Shown here piece by piece: positions 38,774-47,762 of a stretch of 64,000 nt of DNA; position 1 is the first letter of the stretch; each line of letters opens with the position of its first letter. Both the position numbers and the translations under genes were made by a program. The DNA is taken from positions 186,001-250,000 of the forward strand of contig CAWGMT010000012.1 of NCBI GenBank assembly GCA_963823675.1, given 5' to 3'. Source of the stretch: CAWGMT01 sp963823675 (GTDB taxonomy: Bacteria; Planctomycetota; Planctomycetia; Isosphaerales; Isosphaeraceae). The notes under the pieces are model-generated. The model saw only the letters and a program-made list of their open reading frames with translations. It had not been told where the DNA came from and searched no databases.

Positions 38774-40155
38774 GACAGGCAGATCAAAGCGCGGCCTCGA
38801 CGGCTGGGTTGGCTGCGCCTCGGTTGAGTCGGTTCCAGACGCCTCATGGAACGAGCCAATCGTTCCCGATCGCTGAACAAGCCCGGAATTCTCGGATTGG
38901 GCGCGGAAACCGACGTCGCCAGTCGTTCGTTCCGCTCAAGGCGCGCAGGGAATCACGCGCCCGATCCCAAAATCGGCTCGCGATCGGACCTTCGTGCCCT
39001 CGTCAGGTCGCCACGCATCCGCCCAGGTTGGGCACTCGTCGCAAGCCGAGGCGCTCGGCGACTTCCCTCAGACGCTTCCGGCTGGCGGCGAAGAAGCGGC
39101 CGAAGAAGCTCCCCTTGCTCAGTTTCTCCAGCCGCGCCTGCCACGTCTCCGCGCTGCTCCCGAGCCGATCGAAGATCGCCGCCACTTCGCGCGAGATCGC
39201 CGCCTTGCCCTCGCGGAATAGCCGGCCGGTGTAATCAACCAGGCGCAGGTAGTTGCCAAGGGAGAATCCTTCAAGCATCCCTTCCCGCGGCGAATCCAGC
39301 CGGCGCCGGTCCTCGATCGGACAGAGCCACAGCGACTCCTCCAGCCCCGCCGATGCGGCCGACCCGGCAACGCTGCCTTCCTGGGCAGCTTTCAAGTCCT
39401 CGGTCCGCTCCTGGGCCTTGACGTGGTCGACGCGTTCTTTGATCGACGTGTGTTCGCTGGCCTCGGGAACTTCCGCAGTTCCGGCAGCCACGGGGTTCAG
39501 ATCAATATAGGCACAGGTCGCCAGGAGGGATTCTTCATCGAGGATCGCCACGCTCTTGAATCGCCCCTCGAAGAACGCCCCACGCACCTTTTCTTCCCGG
39601 TTCGCCAGCCGCGACAGGGGTTCCTTGAGGCACTTCATGAACCAACTTAGGCTTTGAAGCCGCGTGCGCGCCTTGGTCACCCAGGCGGGGTCCTTGAGCC
39701 GCTCCTCGATCCACTGCTTGGAAGCGGGCAACGGCTGCCGCGCCTGATCGCGCGGCGGAAACAGCCGCCCCCACCGCCGCACGACCTCTTCGTCCGACCA
39801 GCCTCCCGCGACTTCCGAATCCAACCGCACCAGCACGTGCAAATGGTTATCCATCACGGAGAACCCGCCGACCGCCACCGAGAAAATTTGAGCAAGTTCT
39901 TCGAGCCGTTTCTCGATCCATATCTTGCGGTCGCCCGGCCCTTCTCCAAGCAAGAAGGCCCGCCGCACACACCGAGTGATGCAGTGGTACCAGCGAGTCA
40001 CGGCTGGATCGACCAAGTGTGCACGTGCGATGGTCATTGGGAGAACTCCTGAAGCGATGCGCAGCACGCAATCCATCGAAACATCACGACGCGATGCACC
40101 CAATCTATCGAATCGGTTGGGGCACGTCAAGTTCAATATGCCTGTCCTAGCTCTT
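38765..40155. mobile_element. REPtron-like element: transposase gene flanked by 17-bp inverted repeats
   Basis: AAGAGCTAGGACAGGCA at 38765-38781 is the exact complement of 40139-40155. The repeats enclose the Y1 transposase gene and about 220 bp of gene-free DNA on the left. A third, shorter copy of the motif lies at 38473. The RAYT gene between inverted REP-type repeats matches REPtron organisation (established for RAYTs); whether the repeats define a mobile unit here is inference. Confidence 0.6.
39003..40037 (-). CDS. REP-associated tyrosine transposase (Y1/HUH family)
   Basis: The 344-residue protein opens MTIARAHLVDPAVTRWYHCI, then TRCVRRAFLLGEG. The HUH metal site is MDNHLHVLVR and the candidate catalytic tyrosine lies in CAYIDLNPVAAG. 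The region FFEGRFKSVAILDEESLLA is also typical. It is longer than IS200 TnpA, as expected for this RAYT branch. These enzymes cut single-stranded DNA at REP-type palindromes. The ATG at 40037 has AGGAG eight bases upstream. Two partial copies at 34.3 kb and 60.6 kb and an N-terminal fragment at 38.6 kb are related to it. Confidence 0.85.
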   Translation of the reverse strand: MTIARAHLVDPAVTRWYHCITRCVRRAFLLGEGPGDRKIWIEKRLEELAQIFSVAVGGFSVMDNHLHVLVRLDSEVAGGWSDEEVVRRWGRLFPPRDQARQPLPASKQWIEERLKDPAWVTKARTRLQSLSWFMKCLKEPLSRLANREEKVRGAFFEGRFKSVAILDEESLLATCAYIDLNPVAAGTAEVPEASEHTSIKERVDHVKAQERTEDLKAAQEGSVAGSAASAGLEESLWLCPIEDRRRLDSPREGMLEGFSLGNYLRLVDYTGRLFREGKAAISREVAAIFDRLGSSAETWQARLEKLSKGSFFGRFFAASRKRLREVAERLGLRRVPNLGGCVAT

Positions 40156-40158
40156 CAA

Positions 40159-41902
40159 GGGTGCACGTCAGCTTTTGCGCGTTCCGGTGGAGGGTGGAAA
40201 TCGTCAATGGGAGAAAACCAGATTCTTTGGTAATGTGCGGCGGGTTTGGAGCTTTGGATAACGGGATTTGCCAGGAAGGAGCAGGCCCATGGATAGGGCG
40301 ACAGCCGCGCTGAAGGAGAAATTGGACCGGCTGCTCGAGGAAGCGGCCGAGGTCTCGGTGGCCCTCGATCGTGCCGACGGTACGATCAGTGGGGTGCCCC
40401 ATTACTCGATGATCGAAGCTCGGGCTCACGAACTGGGACAGCAGCTCAGTCGTGAGATCCAAGCCCGACAGATGGGGGAGCTGTCGCGGGGCGGATGGCC
40501 ACAGCCCCCTGCCCGAAATGCCGAGCCCGTTGTGAACTCAGCTTCAAGAGACGCACGGTCACCTCGATCGACGGTCCTGTCGAAGTCCAGGAGCTGCAAG
40601 CGTATTGCCCGGCCTGTCGCCGGGCCTTTTTCCCCCGACAGGGAGGCCCTTGGGTTTGATGCCCGCGAACTGACGCCCTTGTTGATCCAGCGGATGACAT
40701 TCGCGGCAGCGGAAACGCGTTCGTTCGAGCGAGCTGGGTTGGTGATGAAAAACGTGGGCAACCAGCCAGTCTCGGCCAAGACGATCGAGCGAGTAGTGCA
40801 CGATGTCGGATGGGAACTGGCCGAGCGTCGTGACGCCGACCCCAAGACCGCCGATGCCTTGGCCCAGCGTCCCGAGAGTCCCCCGGACTTGGCCGTCGTC
40901 AAGTGCGATGGAGGACGGATTCGCACCCGTGAGCCAGGGCATGGCCCCGGCGTGCACCGCACCACAGAGGGCTGGCGCGAAACCAAGAACGCCTGTCTGA
41001 TCCGCGCCCAGCGCAAGACATTTGGCCACGATCCCCAGCCAGAACCGCCGGAGTGCTTCTGTGATCCCAAGCACGTGGCCAAGATCGCTGAGACCGAGGC
41101 CTTGTCGGTCGCCGCGCCGCGGCCTGCGTCGTCCCGCGAAGTGACCGTCGATGAAAGCCTCGATACGGCGTTGCCGCTGGACGGCGCCGACTGGCGTCCC
41201 AAACGACTGGTGCGCACGGTTCTCAGCAGCCTGGCGGCTTCCAAAGACTTCGGCAAGCAAATGGCGCGGGAAGCGAAACGGCGACGGTTCTTCGAGGCCA
41301 TGGCGAGAGCGTTCTTGGGCGACGGTCTGCCCTGGAACTGGTCGATCTGGAAAGCGCACTTCCCTAACTTCACACCGATCCTCGATTTCATTCATGTGCT
41401 GAGTTATTTATTTGTAGTGGCGAAGGCGGTGCACCAGAACCCCGAGGAAGCCTGGAGCCAGTACGTGGTGTGGATGCGCGGCTGCTGGCAAGGGGAGGTC
41501 GCCCAGGCGCTGGAGGAATTGCGGCACTGGCAGGCCAGAGTGGGTGAGCCTCCCAAAGAAGCATCCGACAACGACCCGCGCTCAATCGTCGCCACGACGA
41601 TCACCTACCTGGAGAACAACCGGGAGCGGATGCGTTACCCCGAGTATCGCCGACAGGGCCTGCCCGTGACCACGGCGTGGATGGAATCACTGGTGAAGGA
41701 AGTCAATTACCGCGTGAAAGGGACGGAGATATTCTGGAACGACCCCGAGGGGGCCGAGGCCATCCTCCAGGTGCGGGCTGCTGCCCTGTGCGACGACGAA
41801 CGCCTGGTCAAACATCTACGCAATCGCCCGGGGCACCCTTTCACCCGTCGCCCTAAGATCCGTAAAGTGACAACAGAAAAAAACAAAAGCTGACGTGCAC
41901 CC
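40159..41902 (+). mobile_element. Complete ISKra4-like insertion sequence with TIRs and 9-bp target duplication
   Basis: Terminal inverted repeats GGGTGCACGTCAGCTTTTG (40159-40177) and its exact complement (41884-41902) bound a 1744-bp element. GCTCTTCAA directly flanks both ends (40150-40158 and 41903-41911), a clear 9-bp target-site duplication. Removing the element and one copy of the target joins the left flank to the IS256-type transposase fragment on the right. Confidence 0.88.
40289..41893 (+). CDS. ISKra4-family transposase with a shifted internal segment
   Basis: The 534-residue product shows ISKra4-type features: an N-terminal helix (ALKEKLDRLLEEAAEVSVALDRADG), RELTPLLIQRMTFAAAETRSFERA, LAVVKCDGGRIRTREPG and a C-terminal DDE-like half (ILDFIHVLSYLFVVAKAVH, VTTAWMESLVKEVNYRVKGTEIFW). 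Between about 40505 and 40640 the expected zinc ribbon (CPKCRARCELSF...YCPACRRAFFPRQG) lies in the next frame. Two opposite one-base changes in C-runs (near 40508 and 40633) would restore it. As written the protein is full length but lacks its zinc ribbon. The ATG at 40289 has AGGAG upstream. Confidence 0.8.
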   Translation: MDRATAALKEKLDRLLEEAAEVSVALDRADGTISGVPHYSMIEARAHELGQQLSREIQARQMGELSRGGWPQPPARNAEPVVNSASRDARSPRSTVLSKSRSCKRIARPVAGPFSPDREALGFDARELTPLLIQRMTFAAAETRSFERAGLVMKNVGNQPVSAKTIERVVHDVGWELAERRDADPKTADALAQRPESPPDLAVVKCDGGRIRTREPGHGPGVHRTTEGWRETKNACLIRAQRKTFGHDPQPEPPECFCDPKHVAKIAETEALSVAAPRPASSREVTVDESLDTALPLDGADWRPKRLVRTVLSSLAASKDFGKQMAREAKRRRFFEAMARAFLGDGLPWNWSIWKAHFPNFTPILDFIHVLSYLFVVAKAVHQNPEEAWSQYVVWMRGCWQGEVAQALEELRHWQARVGEPPKEASDNDPRSIVATTITYLENNRERMRYPEYRRQGLPVTTAWMESLVKEVNYRVKGTEIFWNDPEGAEAILQVRAAALCDDERLVKHLRNRPGHPFTRRPKIRKVTTEKNKS

Positions 41903-42232
41903 GCTCTTCAAGCCTGGGGCGACAAATATCCGACCATCGTCAAGCAGTGGCGTTTGAAGTGGCCGGACATCGCGGCCATGTTCGAGTTCCCGCCTGCGAT
42001 CCGCAAGGCGATCTACACGACCAACGCCATCGAGTCGGTCAACAGCGTGATTCGCAAGTTCACGCGGAACCGCAAGCAATACCCCAACGAGGAGTCAGCG
42101 CTGAAGCTCGTGTACTTGGCCATCCACGAGGCGTCCAAGAAGTGGACCGTGCCGATCCCGAAGTGGAGAGAAGCGCTGAACCACTTCGCCATCATGTTCG
42201 AGGACCGACTGCCGACCCCAGCTCGCACTTGA
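41903..42232 (+). pseudogene. IS256-family transposase, C-terminal fragment
   Basis: The frame reads ALQAWGDKYPTIVKQWRLKW, then FPPAIRKAIYTTNAIESVNSVIRK, the conserved C-terminal signature of IS256 (Mutator-type) transposases, and ends at TGA near 42232. The catalytic N-terminal part is absent, and the fragment begins at the ISKra4 target duplication. It was therefore the insertion target, but its 5' portion is not on the other side, so it was already truncated. Confidence 0.8.
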
Positions 42233-43416
42233 CCCTGCAAGTTCCGTACCCACCTGTGTTGACACAAAAAGATTTACAAGCCCGACGAAGCTCCTCACAG
42301 GAAACTGCTTGCGGTGTCTGGATCAGGGCCTGGGGTCAACGCGAGCCCGCTGTTCAAGAAACCGGCCGCTTGAACCGCCCTGCACAATGGCTCGGCTAAC
42401 TCAAGGGTGGGCTGGACATCCCTGCCATGTACGCCAAATGCCGCTCACTTCAACGGGAACACCCGCTCCGGACGTTGACGCGCTCTGCTTGGTCACGTGC
42501 TGGCCAAAGCTTCAAATGTTAATCGGATTCACATCGCTCGCTCCTTTGACAGGACGCGCTGCCCGTGGTCCATCAGCCCATTGAACGAGGCCCTGGCCCT
42601 AGCGCCGTTCCCTTCGGGGATGGTCGGCCGTTTTCCTGAAGCCCCAATTTCGTGATCAATACGAAAGGGCGGGCTTTCCGACGGCAAACGACCACGTCGA
42701 ACGACCTCTGGGCCGCGCTTGTTGATGAGCTAATGGCCCAACTCCACGGGTGCGCAACCAGGTTCTTGACGTTACGCGGTTCAGCATAACGGCCGGGCAC
42801 ACGGGCACAAGGTCCTGCGATCGCAAACCGTCCAGATCCAACGGACGGTGGTAACCGCCAGTCCGGTGTTTCACCTTCTGCGCAGAGTTCATGGGTCACG
42901 ACGGTCCCAAACTGACGTTTGAAACAGACCCGGGGCAATCGCGGAGAGTGGCGTCGGTCGATCAGTCCGAAGCAAATTGGCAGAATCGCGTTGCGCGCTG
43001 CGGTGGTCCCGACGAATGGCACTAGCTTAAGCGAAAACCTATAGCCCTTTAAGGTTTACGTCAAAGTCCCTGGATATTGAATCCACTGATTTACAATTGC
43101 TTACTTATCAATAACGCCGAAACCCTCTTGCTTCATAGCTAAATGCGGTATCGCACATGTCTGCATGGTTTTCGGAGCGGCAGCTAAAGCAAATCCGTAA
43201 GTCGTTTGATAATAAAAGCTTGCGTCTTAAGCTAGTGCCATTCGTGGTCCCGACCGCCGTGCGCAGTATTCCGGCCGGAATTCGTTACAGGCTGTTTACC
43301 GGAACTGACTCCCCGGCTACTCTAAAGAGGAATGACGTAACTCGCTCCGCCGAAGAGCTCCGATAGGCCGGCATCTGCCATCGCGGGTATTCTTTTCGTT
43401 CGCTACCATGGGCTGA
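42233..43416. other. Gene-free stretch of about 1.2 kb next to the IS cluster
   Basis: Frames here (for example 42573-43022, minus) have no recognisable family features. GTACCCACCTGTGTTGACAC near 42247 may be the IS256 end. I see no convincing gene. Confidence 0.35.
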
Positions 43417-43497
43417 ATGACCGAAGTCACCCGCATCCTGTGCGCCATCGAGCAGGGCGACCCGCACGCTGCCGAGGCAAAGAGCGACAATGTTTAG
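43417..43497 (+). pseudogene. ECF sigma factor, N-terminal remnant
   Basis: ATG 43417 opens MTEVTRILCAIEQGDPHAAE, the hallmark start of planctomycete ECF sigma factors that normally continue ...LLPLVYDELRKLAA. Here it runs into unrelated codons and TAG after 26 residues. Such sigma genes usually sit directly before a Ser/Thr kinase gene, and one follows at 44337. The rest of the sigma gene has been replaced by a methyltransferase gene whose ATG overlaps the remnant. Confidence 0.6.
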
Positions 43498-44239
43498 AAA
43501 GGCTCAGTCTCTTCGACGTGGTTCTTATGGGATTGACGCTCCGTATGCGGCCGCGTTTATGGCATTCTTGGTCCTGGTGGAGCTCGCCCTGGCAATCCTC
43601 TCAAGGAAAACATTGCCGTTTGTGGCCTTCTTTTTCGTCCTGGCCATTGTCGCTTCCTACTTCTACGCCACGCTTCGAGGCAAGTTCCTGATGTGGTCCG
43701 GATTGCTCGAGGAACTGCGGCTTCGCGGTGATGAGCGTATCCTGGACATGGGTTGCGGACGCGGCGCTGTGCTGCTTCTCGCCGCTGGACAACTAACCAC
43801 TGGCCGGGCGATCGGCGTGGACCTGTGGCGCAACGTTGACCAATCGGGCAATTCCGTGGAGGCCACCCGGCGCAACGCCATTGCCGAGGGCGTTGCCGAC
43901 CGCGTCGAATTGCACACGGCCGACATGACCGCACTACCCCTCGAAGACAACAGTTTTGATTTGGTTCTCTCTAACGTGGCGATTCACAATATTCAAGGAA
44001 GCGCCGGCCGCGAGAAAGCCATCGACGAAGCGGTGCGCGTCTTGCGCCCTGGCGGCCGGCTGCTGGTCGCCGATGTCCGGGCCACACGCCACTACCAGGC
44101 CCGACTCACCAAGCTCGGCATGAGCGAGGTCACGCGTCGCAGACTGGGCTGGAAGTACTGGCGGTGCGGCCTCCTGGCAACCATCGGCGTCGTGAGGGCC
44201 ACGAAACCAGCCAACTTCCCTTTGGGAGTCACGCGCTGA
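43490..44239 (+). CDS. SAM-dependent class I methyltransferase with N-terminal membrane hairpin
   Basis: The 249-residue product has two N-terminal membrane segments (AAFMAFLVLVELALAIL and LPFVAFFFVLAIVASYFYA) followed by a class I methyltransferase domain. Motif I is ILDMGCGRGAVLLLAAG; then come AIGVDLW, motif II/III HTADMTALPLEDNSFDLVLSNVAIHNI and RVLRPGGRLLVADV. The substrate is unknown; the membrane anchor suggests a lipid or quinone-like target (inference). It overlaps the end of an ECF sigma remnant and precedes a Ser/Thr kinase gene by about 100 bp. Confidence 0.8.
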   Translation: MFRKAQSLRRGSYGIDAPYAAAFMAFLVLVELALAILSRKTLPFVAFFFVLAIVASYFYATLRGKFLMWSGLLEELRLRGDERILDMGCGRGAVLLLAAGQLTTGRAIGVDLWRNVDQSGNSVEATRRNAIAEGVADRVELHTADMTALPLEDNSFDLVLSNVAIHNIQGSAGREKAIDEAVRVLRPGGRLLVADVRATRHYQARLTKLGMSEVTRRRLGWKYWRCGLLATIGVVRATKPANFPLGVTR

Positions 44240-44336
44240 ACATTACCGTTCTTCCGCCGTGTTTCAACCGCTTCCGGCGGACAGTTATCCGCAAGCCGGT
44301 GGTGATCCGGGTCCTCTTGAGTCAGGAGTAGCCGCC

Positions 44337-45707
44337 ATGAGCGAAACCGTCACCCTCCCGCCCCCGCCAATCGAATCCACCGCTTCCGACGAGGAGTTAG
44401 CGCGACAGGGCCAGCCGCCTCCCGCTTTGCCCGGCTACGAGATCCTGTGCGAATTGGGCCGCGGCGGCATGGGCGTCGTCTACAAGGCGCGGCAGGTATC
44501 GCTCGACCGTACGGTCGCCCTGAAGATGATCCTCGCCGGCCAATTCGCCGGTGAGACCGAGGTCCGCCGTTTCCAGGCCGAAGCCGAAGCCGCCGCCGCG
44601 CTCGACCATCCCGGCATTGTCCCGGTGTTCGAGGTCGGCCGGCACGACGGGCACCACTACCTGACGATGGCCTTCGTGGATGGGTCTACTCTTCAGGCGC
44701 GTCTGCAGGCCGGCCCACTGCCGCAACGGGAGGCGGCCGCCTTGGTTCGGCAAGTGGCCGAGGCTGTGGCCGCCGCGCACCATGGCGGCATCGTCCACCG
44801 GGATCTGAAGCCGCACAATATCCTGCTGGACCGCGACGGACGGCCGCGCGTCACGGACTTCGGACTGGCCAAGCGGCTGGAGGGTGGCCCCGAGCTGACC
44901 GGCACCGGCCAGGTGCTCGGTACGCCCAGCTACATGGCCCCGGAGCAGGCCGGCGCCACGGGGGTCGGCCCAGCCACCGACGTGTACGCCCTGGGGGCGG
45001 TGCTTTACGCCCTGCTGACTGGCCGGCCGCCGTTCCAGGCCCCGACCCCGCTGGACACGCTCCTGCAAGTGATAGAGCAGGAGCCGGCCACGCCGCACAG
45101 CCTGAACCGGCGGATCGACCGCGACCTCGAGACGATCTGCCTGAAGTGCCTGGAGAAGTCGCCGGCCCGGCGCTACGCTTCGGCCCGCGACCTGGCGGCC
45201 GACTTGCAGCGCTACCTCGACGGCCAACCGATCGTCGCCCGCGCGGATCATCGGGTCGTGCTGTACGCCGCGGCCAAGTGGACCTACCGCCAACCGCGCC
45301 TGGCAGCGACATTCTACCTCTCGACGCTGTTGAGCGGGCTGCTAATCTCCGCGCTGGCAGTCCGGCCCAATGCCACCATCGAGCTGCTGCGGCAGGTCTG
45401 GCTCGAAGACTTGTTCCGGCCGCTGGTCCCCGGTGCGGTCGCTGCCACCGTCGTCGGGCTCGTGCTGGCGGTGCGGTCCTACCGGGATCGCGCCTGGGGC
45501 TTCGGCCTGCTCCGCATCGCTTGGATGCTGCCGGTGTGGGTGACCCTGATGGCCGTCTCTTTGCTGGCGCTACGGGTCATCTGGTTGCTCGTGCGTAGCG
45601 GCTCAGTCGTGCTCATGGCGGCCGCCGGGGCCGCCGGCGCCGTACTCGTGGGAGCGGCCTGGAGGTCCCGAGGCGTCCGGGCATTCTTGAACCGCCCCAG
45701 GGCCTAG
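44337..45707 (+). CDS. Ser/Thr protein kinase with C-terminal membrane domain
   Basis: The 456-residue protein has a Hanks-type kinase domain (about 32-300): CELGRGGMGVVYKA, TVALKMI, HRDLKPHNILL, VTDFGLAKR, GTPSYMAPEQA and YALGAVLYALLTGRPPF. About four membrane helices follow (FYLSTLLSGLLISALAV, LVPGAVAATVVGLVLAV, AWMLPVWVTLMAVSLLAL, SVVLMAAAGAAGAVLVG) in place of a sensor domain. All catalytic residues are present. The ATG at 44337 has AGGAG upstream. It probably once formed an ECF-sigma/kinase pair with the remnant at 43417. Confidence 0.88.
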   Translation: MSETVTLPPPPIESTASDEELARQGQPPPALPGYEILCELGRGGMGVVYKARQVSLDRTVALKMILAGQFAGETEVRRFQAEAEAAAALDHPGIVPVFEVGRHDGHHYLTMAFVDGSTLQARLQAGPLPQREAAALVRQVAEAVAAAHHGGIVHRDLKPHNILLDRDGRPRVTDFGLAKRLEGGPELTGTGQVLGTPSYMAPEQAGATGVGPATDVYALGAVLYALLTGRPPFQAPTPLDTLLQVIEQEPATPHSLNRRIDRDLETICLKCLEKSPARRYASARDLAADLQRYLDGQPIVARADHRVVLYAAAKWTYRQPRLAATFYLSTLLSGLLISALAVRPNATIELLRQVWLEDLFRPLVPGAVAATVVGLVLAVRSYRDRAWGFGLLRIAWMLPVWVTLMAVSLLALRVIWLLVRSGSVVLMAAAGAAGAVLVGAAWRSRGVRAFLNRPRA

Positions 45708-46239
45708 TGGACGCGGATGCTGGTGGTTTTTGGCTGTGGGCTGGTAGTCGGATTGTTGGCCTTCTTGATTTGGGGCTTGAAGTTCGGTGGTTTCGGGACT
45801 GCGCTGAGCCGCACGGGAGGCCGCGTCCCACAGCTTTGCCGCCCGGCTGCGAGTGCCGCCACTGATCGGCTGCTAGGCTTGGGGCGCCCGAAGTTCGCGC
45901 GGCGGACCGACACCCCGAAGTAAATTCGCGTCGAAGCGTTTCCTGCTTCGGCCCGACGACACCGACGCGCGCCACAGCCTGGCCGCGCAAGGAACCCAGA
46001 GGGAGCACCTTTAAGGAGGCTCACGTCTGACGGCCAAGGACGACAGTGGTAAGTCCAGCGTGCGGTTGCTCGCGCGATCGAAACGAGGAACAAGCTTCCG
46101 CAGTGCGTCGCTCCTCGGTGGAACGAAACAAAGAAGGAGACGGTTTTGTTCGCTTTCGGTGGGGAGAGACCAAGGAACAAGACGCTGTTGGTGGTGCTCG
46201 CCTGACGATCGAAATTGGCGCTGATTTCCCGATCGGTCC
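45708..46239. other. Intergenic stretch without a recognisable gene
   Basis: The minus-strand frame running through here is the read-through of the broken gene upstream and has no family features. A segment of the form GGAAGCTTGTTCCTCGTTTC (minus strand) resembles dispersed planctomycete intergenic repeats, from memory. Confidence 0.3.
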
Positions 46240-47371
46240 CAGTCTGCTCCATCAAGTCGCCGAAGGTTTCCATCACACGTGACCAATCGGCGAAGACTGC
46301 GGGGATGCCCTGGCCCTTCACGAAGGCAACCTTCTGCGTGACTGGCAGCAGGGAATCCACGCCCTTGGCCCACACGCAGCAGGTCAATCGCCTGCCATCT
46401 TTGTGCTCGAAGACTGAAAAACTCGCCACGAATATGTCGATCCCCTGTTTCTGGTGGACGGCCTTCAGCAGCTTCGCCTGCTCGTGTTACAAGGGGCCAA
46501 TCCAGTTGATCTCCATCTGCTTGAACGTGCGGTAGAGAGGATGGCCTTCGGGCGGCAGCCAGTCCTGCCAAGTACCATCCTCGAAAATCAGGGGAACACC
46601 GCTGAGCGAGTACGGCTCTTGCAGCGCTTTCTCCGCCATCGCGGCCATGGTCGCAAGGCCAGCTTCATCCTCTGAACCGGTCACGAAAAGCGAATCTCGG
46701 CTTGGGACCAGCGCGACGAGCTTACCGTTGACCTCTAAATTCTGGGTGCGGTCAACAAGGGTAATCCGGGATGCGTCGTACGTGTCCCCTGACATGAACG
46801 AGTAAAAGCCATCGCCGATCTTGCCGTACGAGACCGTGGCTTCTTCCAAGTTCTCGCAAGCGACTTCCATGGCCTCGTAGAACGACACACCCCATGCTGT
46901 CAGGTTGTCGTTGTCGATGGATTGCACCGCTTCGGGCCAGTCATAGACAAGAGTGGCAATCAGATGCTCGCCTAGCGCTTCGCAGGGCGGGGCCTTCGGT
47001 GCGACTGAAGCACCTTCAATCGCAGCATTCAATAGCATTTGCTCGAAAGCCGCCCGAAGCCAGAGTCTGGGCCTAAGATCAGCACGCGCCAGATCGAATT
47101 CTTCAGGAAGCCCCTTTGTGGACGTTACAAGACCTCGGGCAACACTGCGCACGTACTCGGCGCGGCGAGAGCGTGGCTGTTTCAGGTATGTCTGGTACAT
47201 GTTGTCAAGGTTAGCGACCCACGGGGAGTCGGGGTCATTCCGAACGATGCGGCTTTCCGACGCGTCAAAGCGCAGGTCGGTCTTGTTGCCTGCTTCGCGG
47301 AAAGCCTGAATCATCTGCTGCGCGAAATCAGCGATCGTGGGTTTGCCGAGGAGGCGGTCGAGTAGTCCCAT
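46240..47371 (-). pseudogene. Hypothetical protein gene interrupted by an in-frame TAA
   Basis: The first 294 residues (MGLLDRLLGKPTIADFAQQM onward, ending QMEINWIGPL) stop at TAA 46487-46489. The same frame then continues with HEQAKLLKAVHQKQGIDIF and VASFSVFEHKDGRRLTCCVW, coding-like sequence to about 46240. A Tyr codon (TAC/TAT) changed to TAA is the simplest explanation. Soluble; no domain recognised with confidence. Either a recent pseudogene or a base error. Confidence 0.6.
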
Positions 47372-47762
47372 GACGTAGGCTCCCGTCGGTCGGTTTGGCC
47401 CTCATAACTTTGCATAATGTCGAAGGCGTGCAGAGTGGTCGAGGGGTAATCACACAGTGAGCGAGATCGAACTTGGGCCGATTCAGCAGGCTAGCGGCGG
47501 GTTGACGTGGGAGCCGGCGAGACTGCGCCATTAATTCAGCCAAGTATCCAGTTCTGCGTTCATCTACTGGCTGATACGCGCTAGATTACGCCTGAAAACG
47601 CGTCGTTATGTCGGGCTGAAACACGCTACTCCGGCAGGCAACCCAACACGAAGCTACCAAATGCGCGAAACGATCCCTGACAACACTCGGACGTGCACAT
47701 TTCCAACCCTATCAGACGCGGCAATTGATCAGCAGCGACGCGCATACCCCTCGAAGTCGAGG
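47372..47762. other. Spacer of about 390 bp, no gene seen
   Basis: This DNA lies between two minus-strand genes and presumably includes the promoter of the interrupted gene. No conserved frame or strong hairpin was noticed. Confidence 0.3.

Noticed and set aside
42573..43022. Possible 149-residue minus-strand protein
   Set aside because: No family features, unusual composition, no SD, and it lies in IS debris.
45704..46429. Separate minus-strand gene of 241 codons
   Set aside because: Its first 60 residues are the in-frame continuation of the gene stopped by TAA at 46487, and the rest has no protein-like features.
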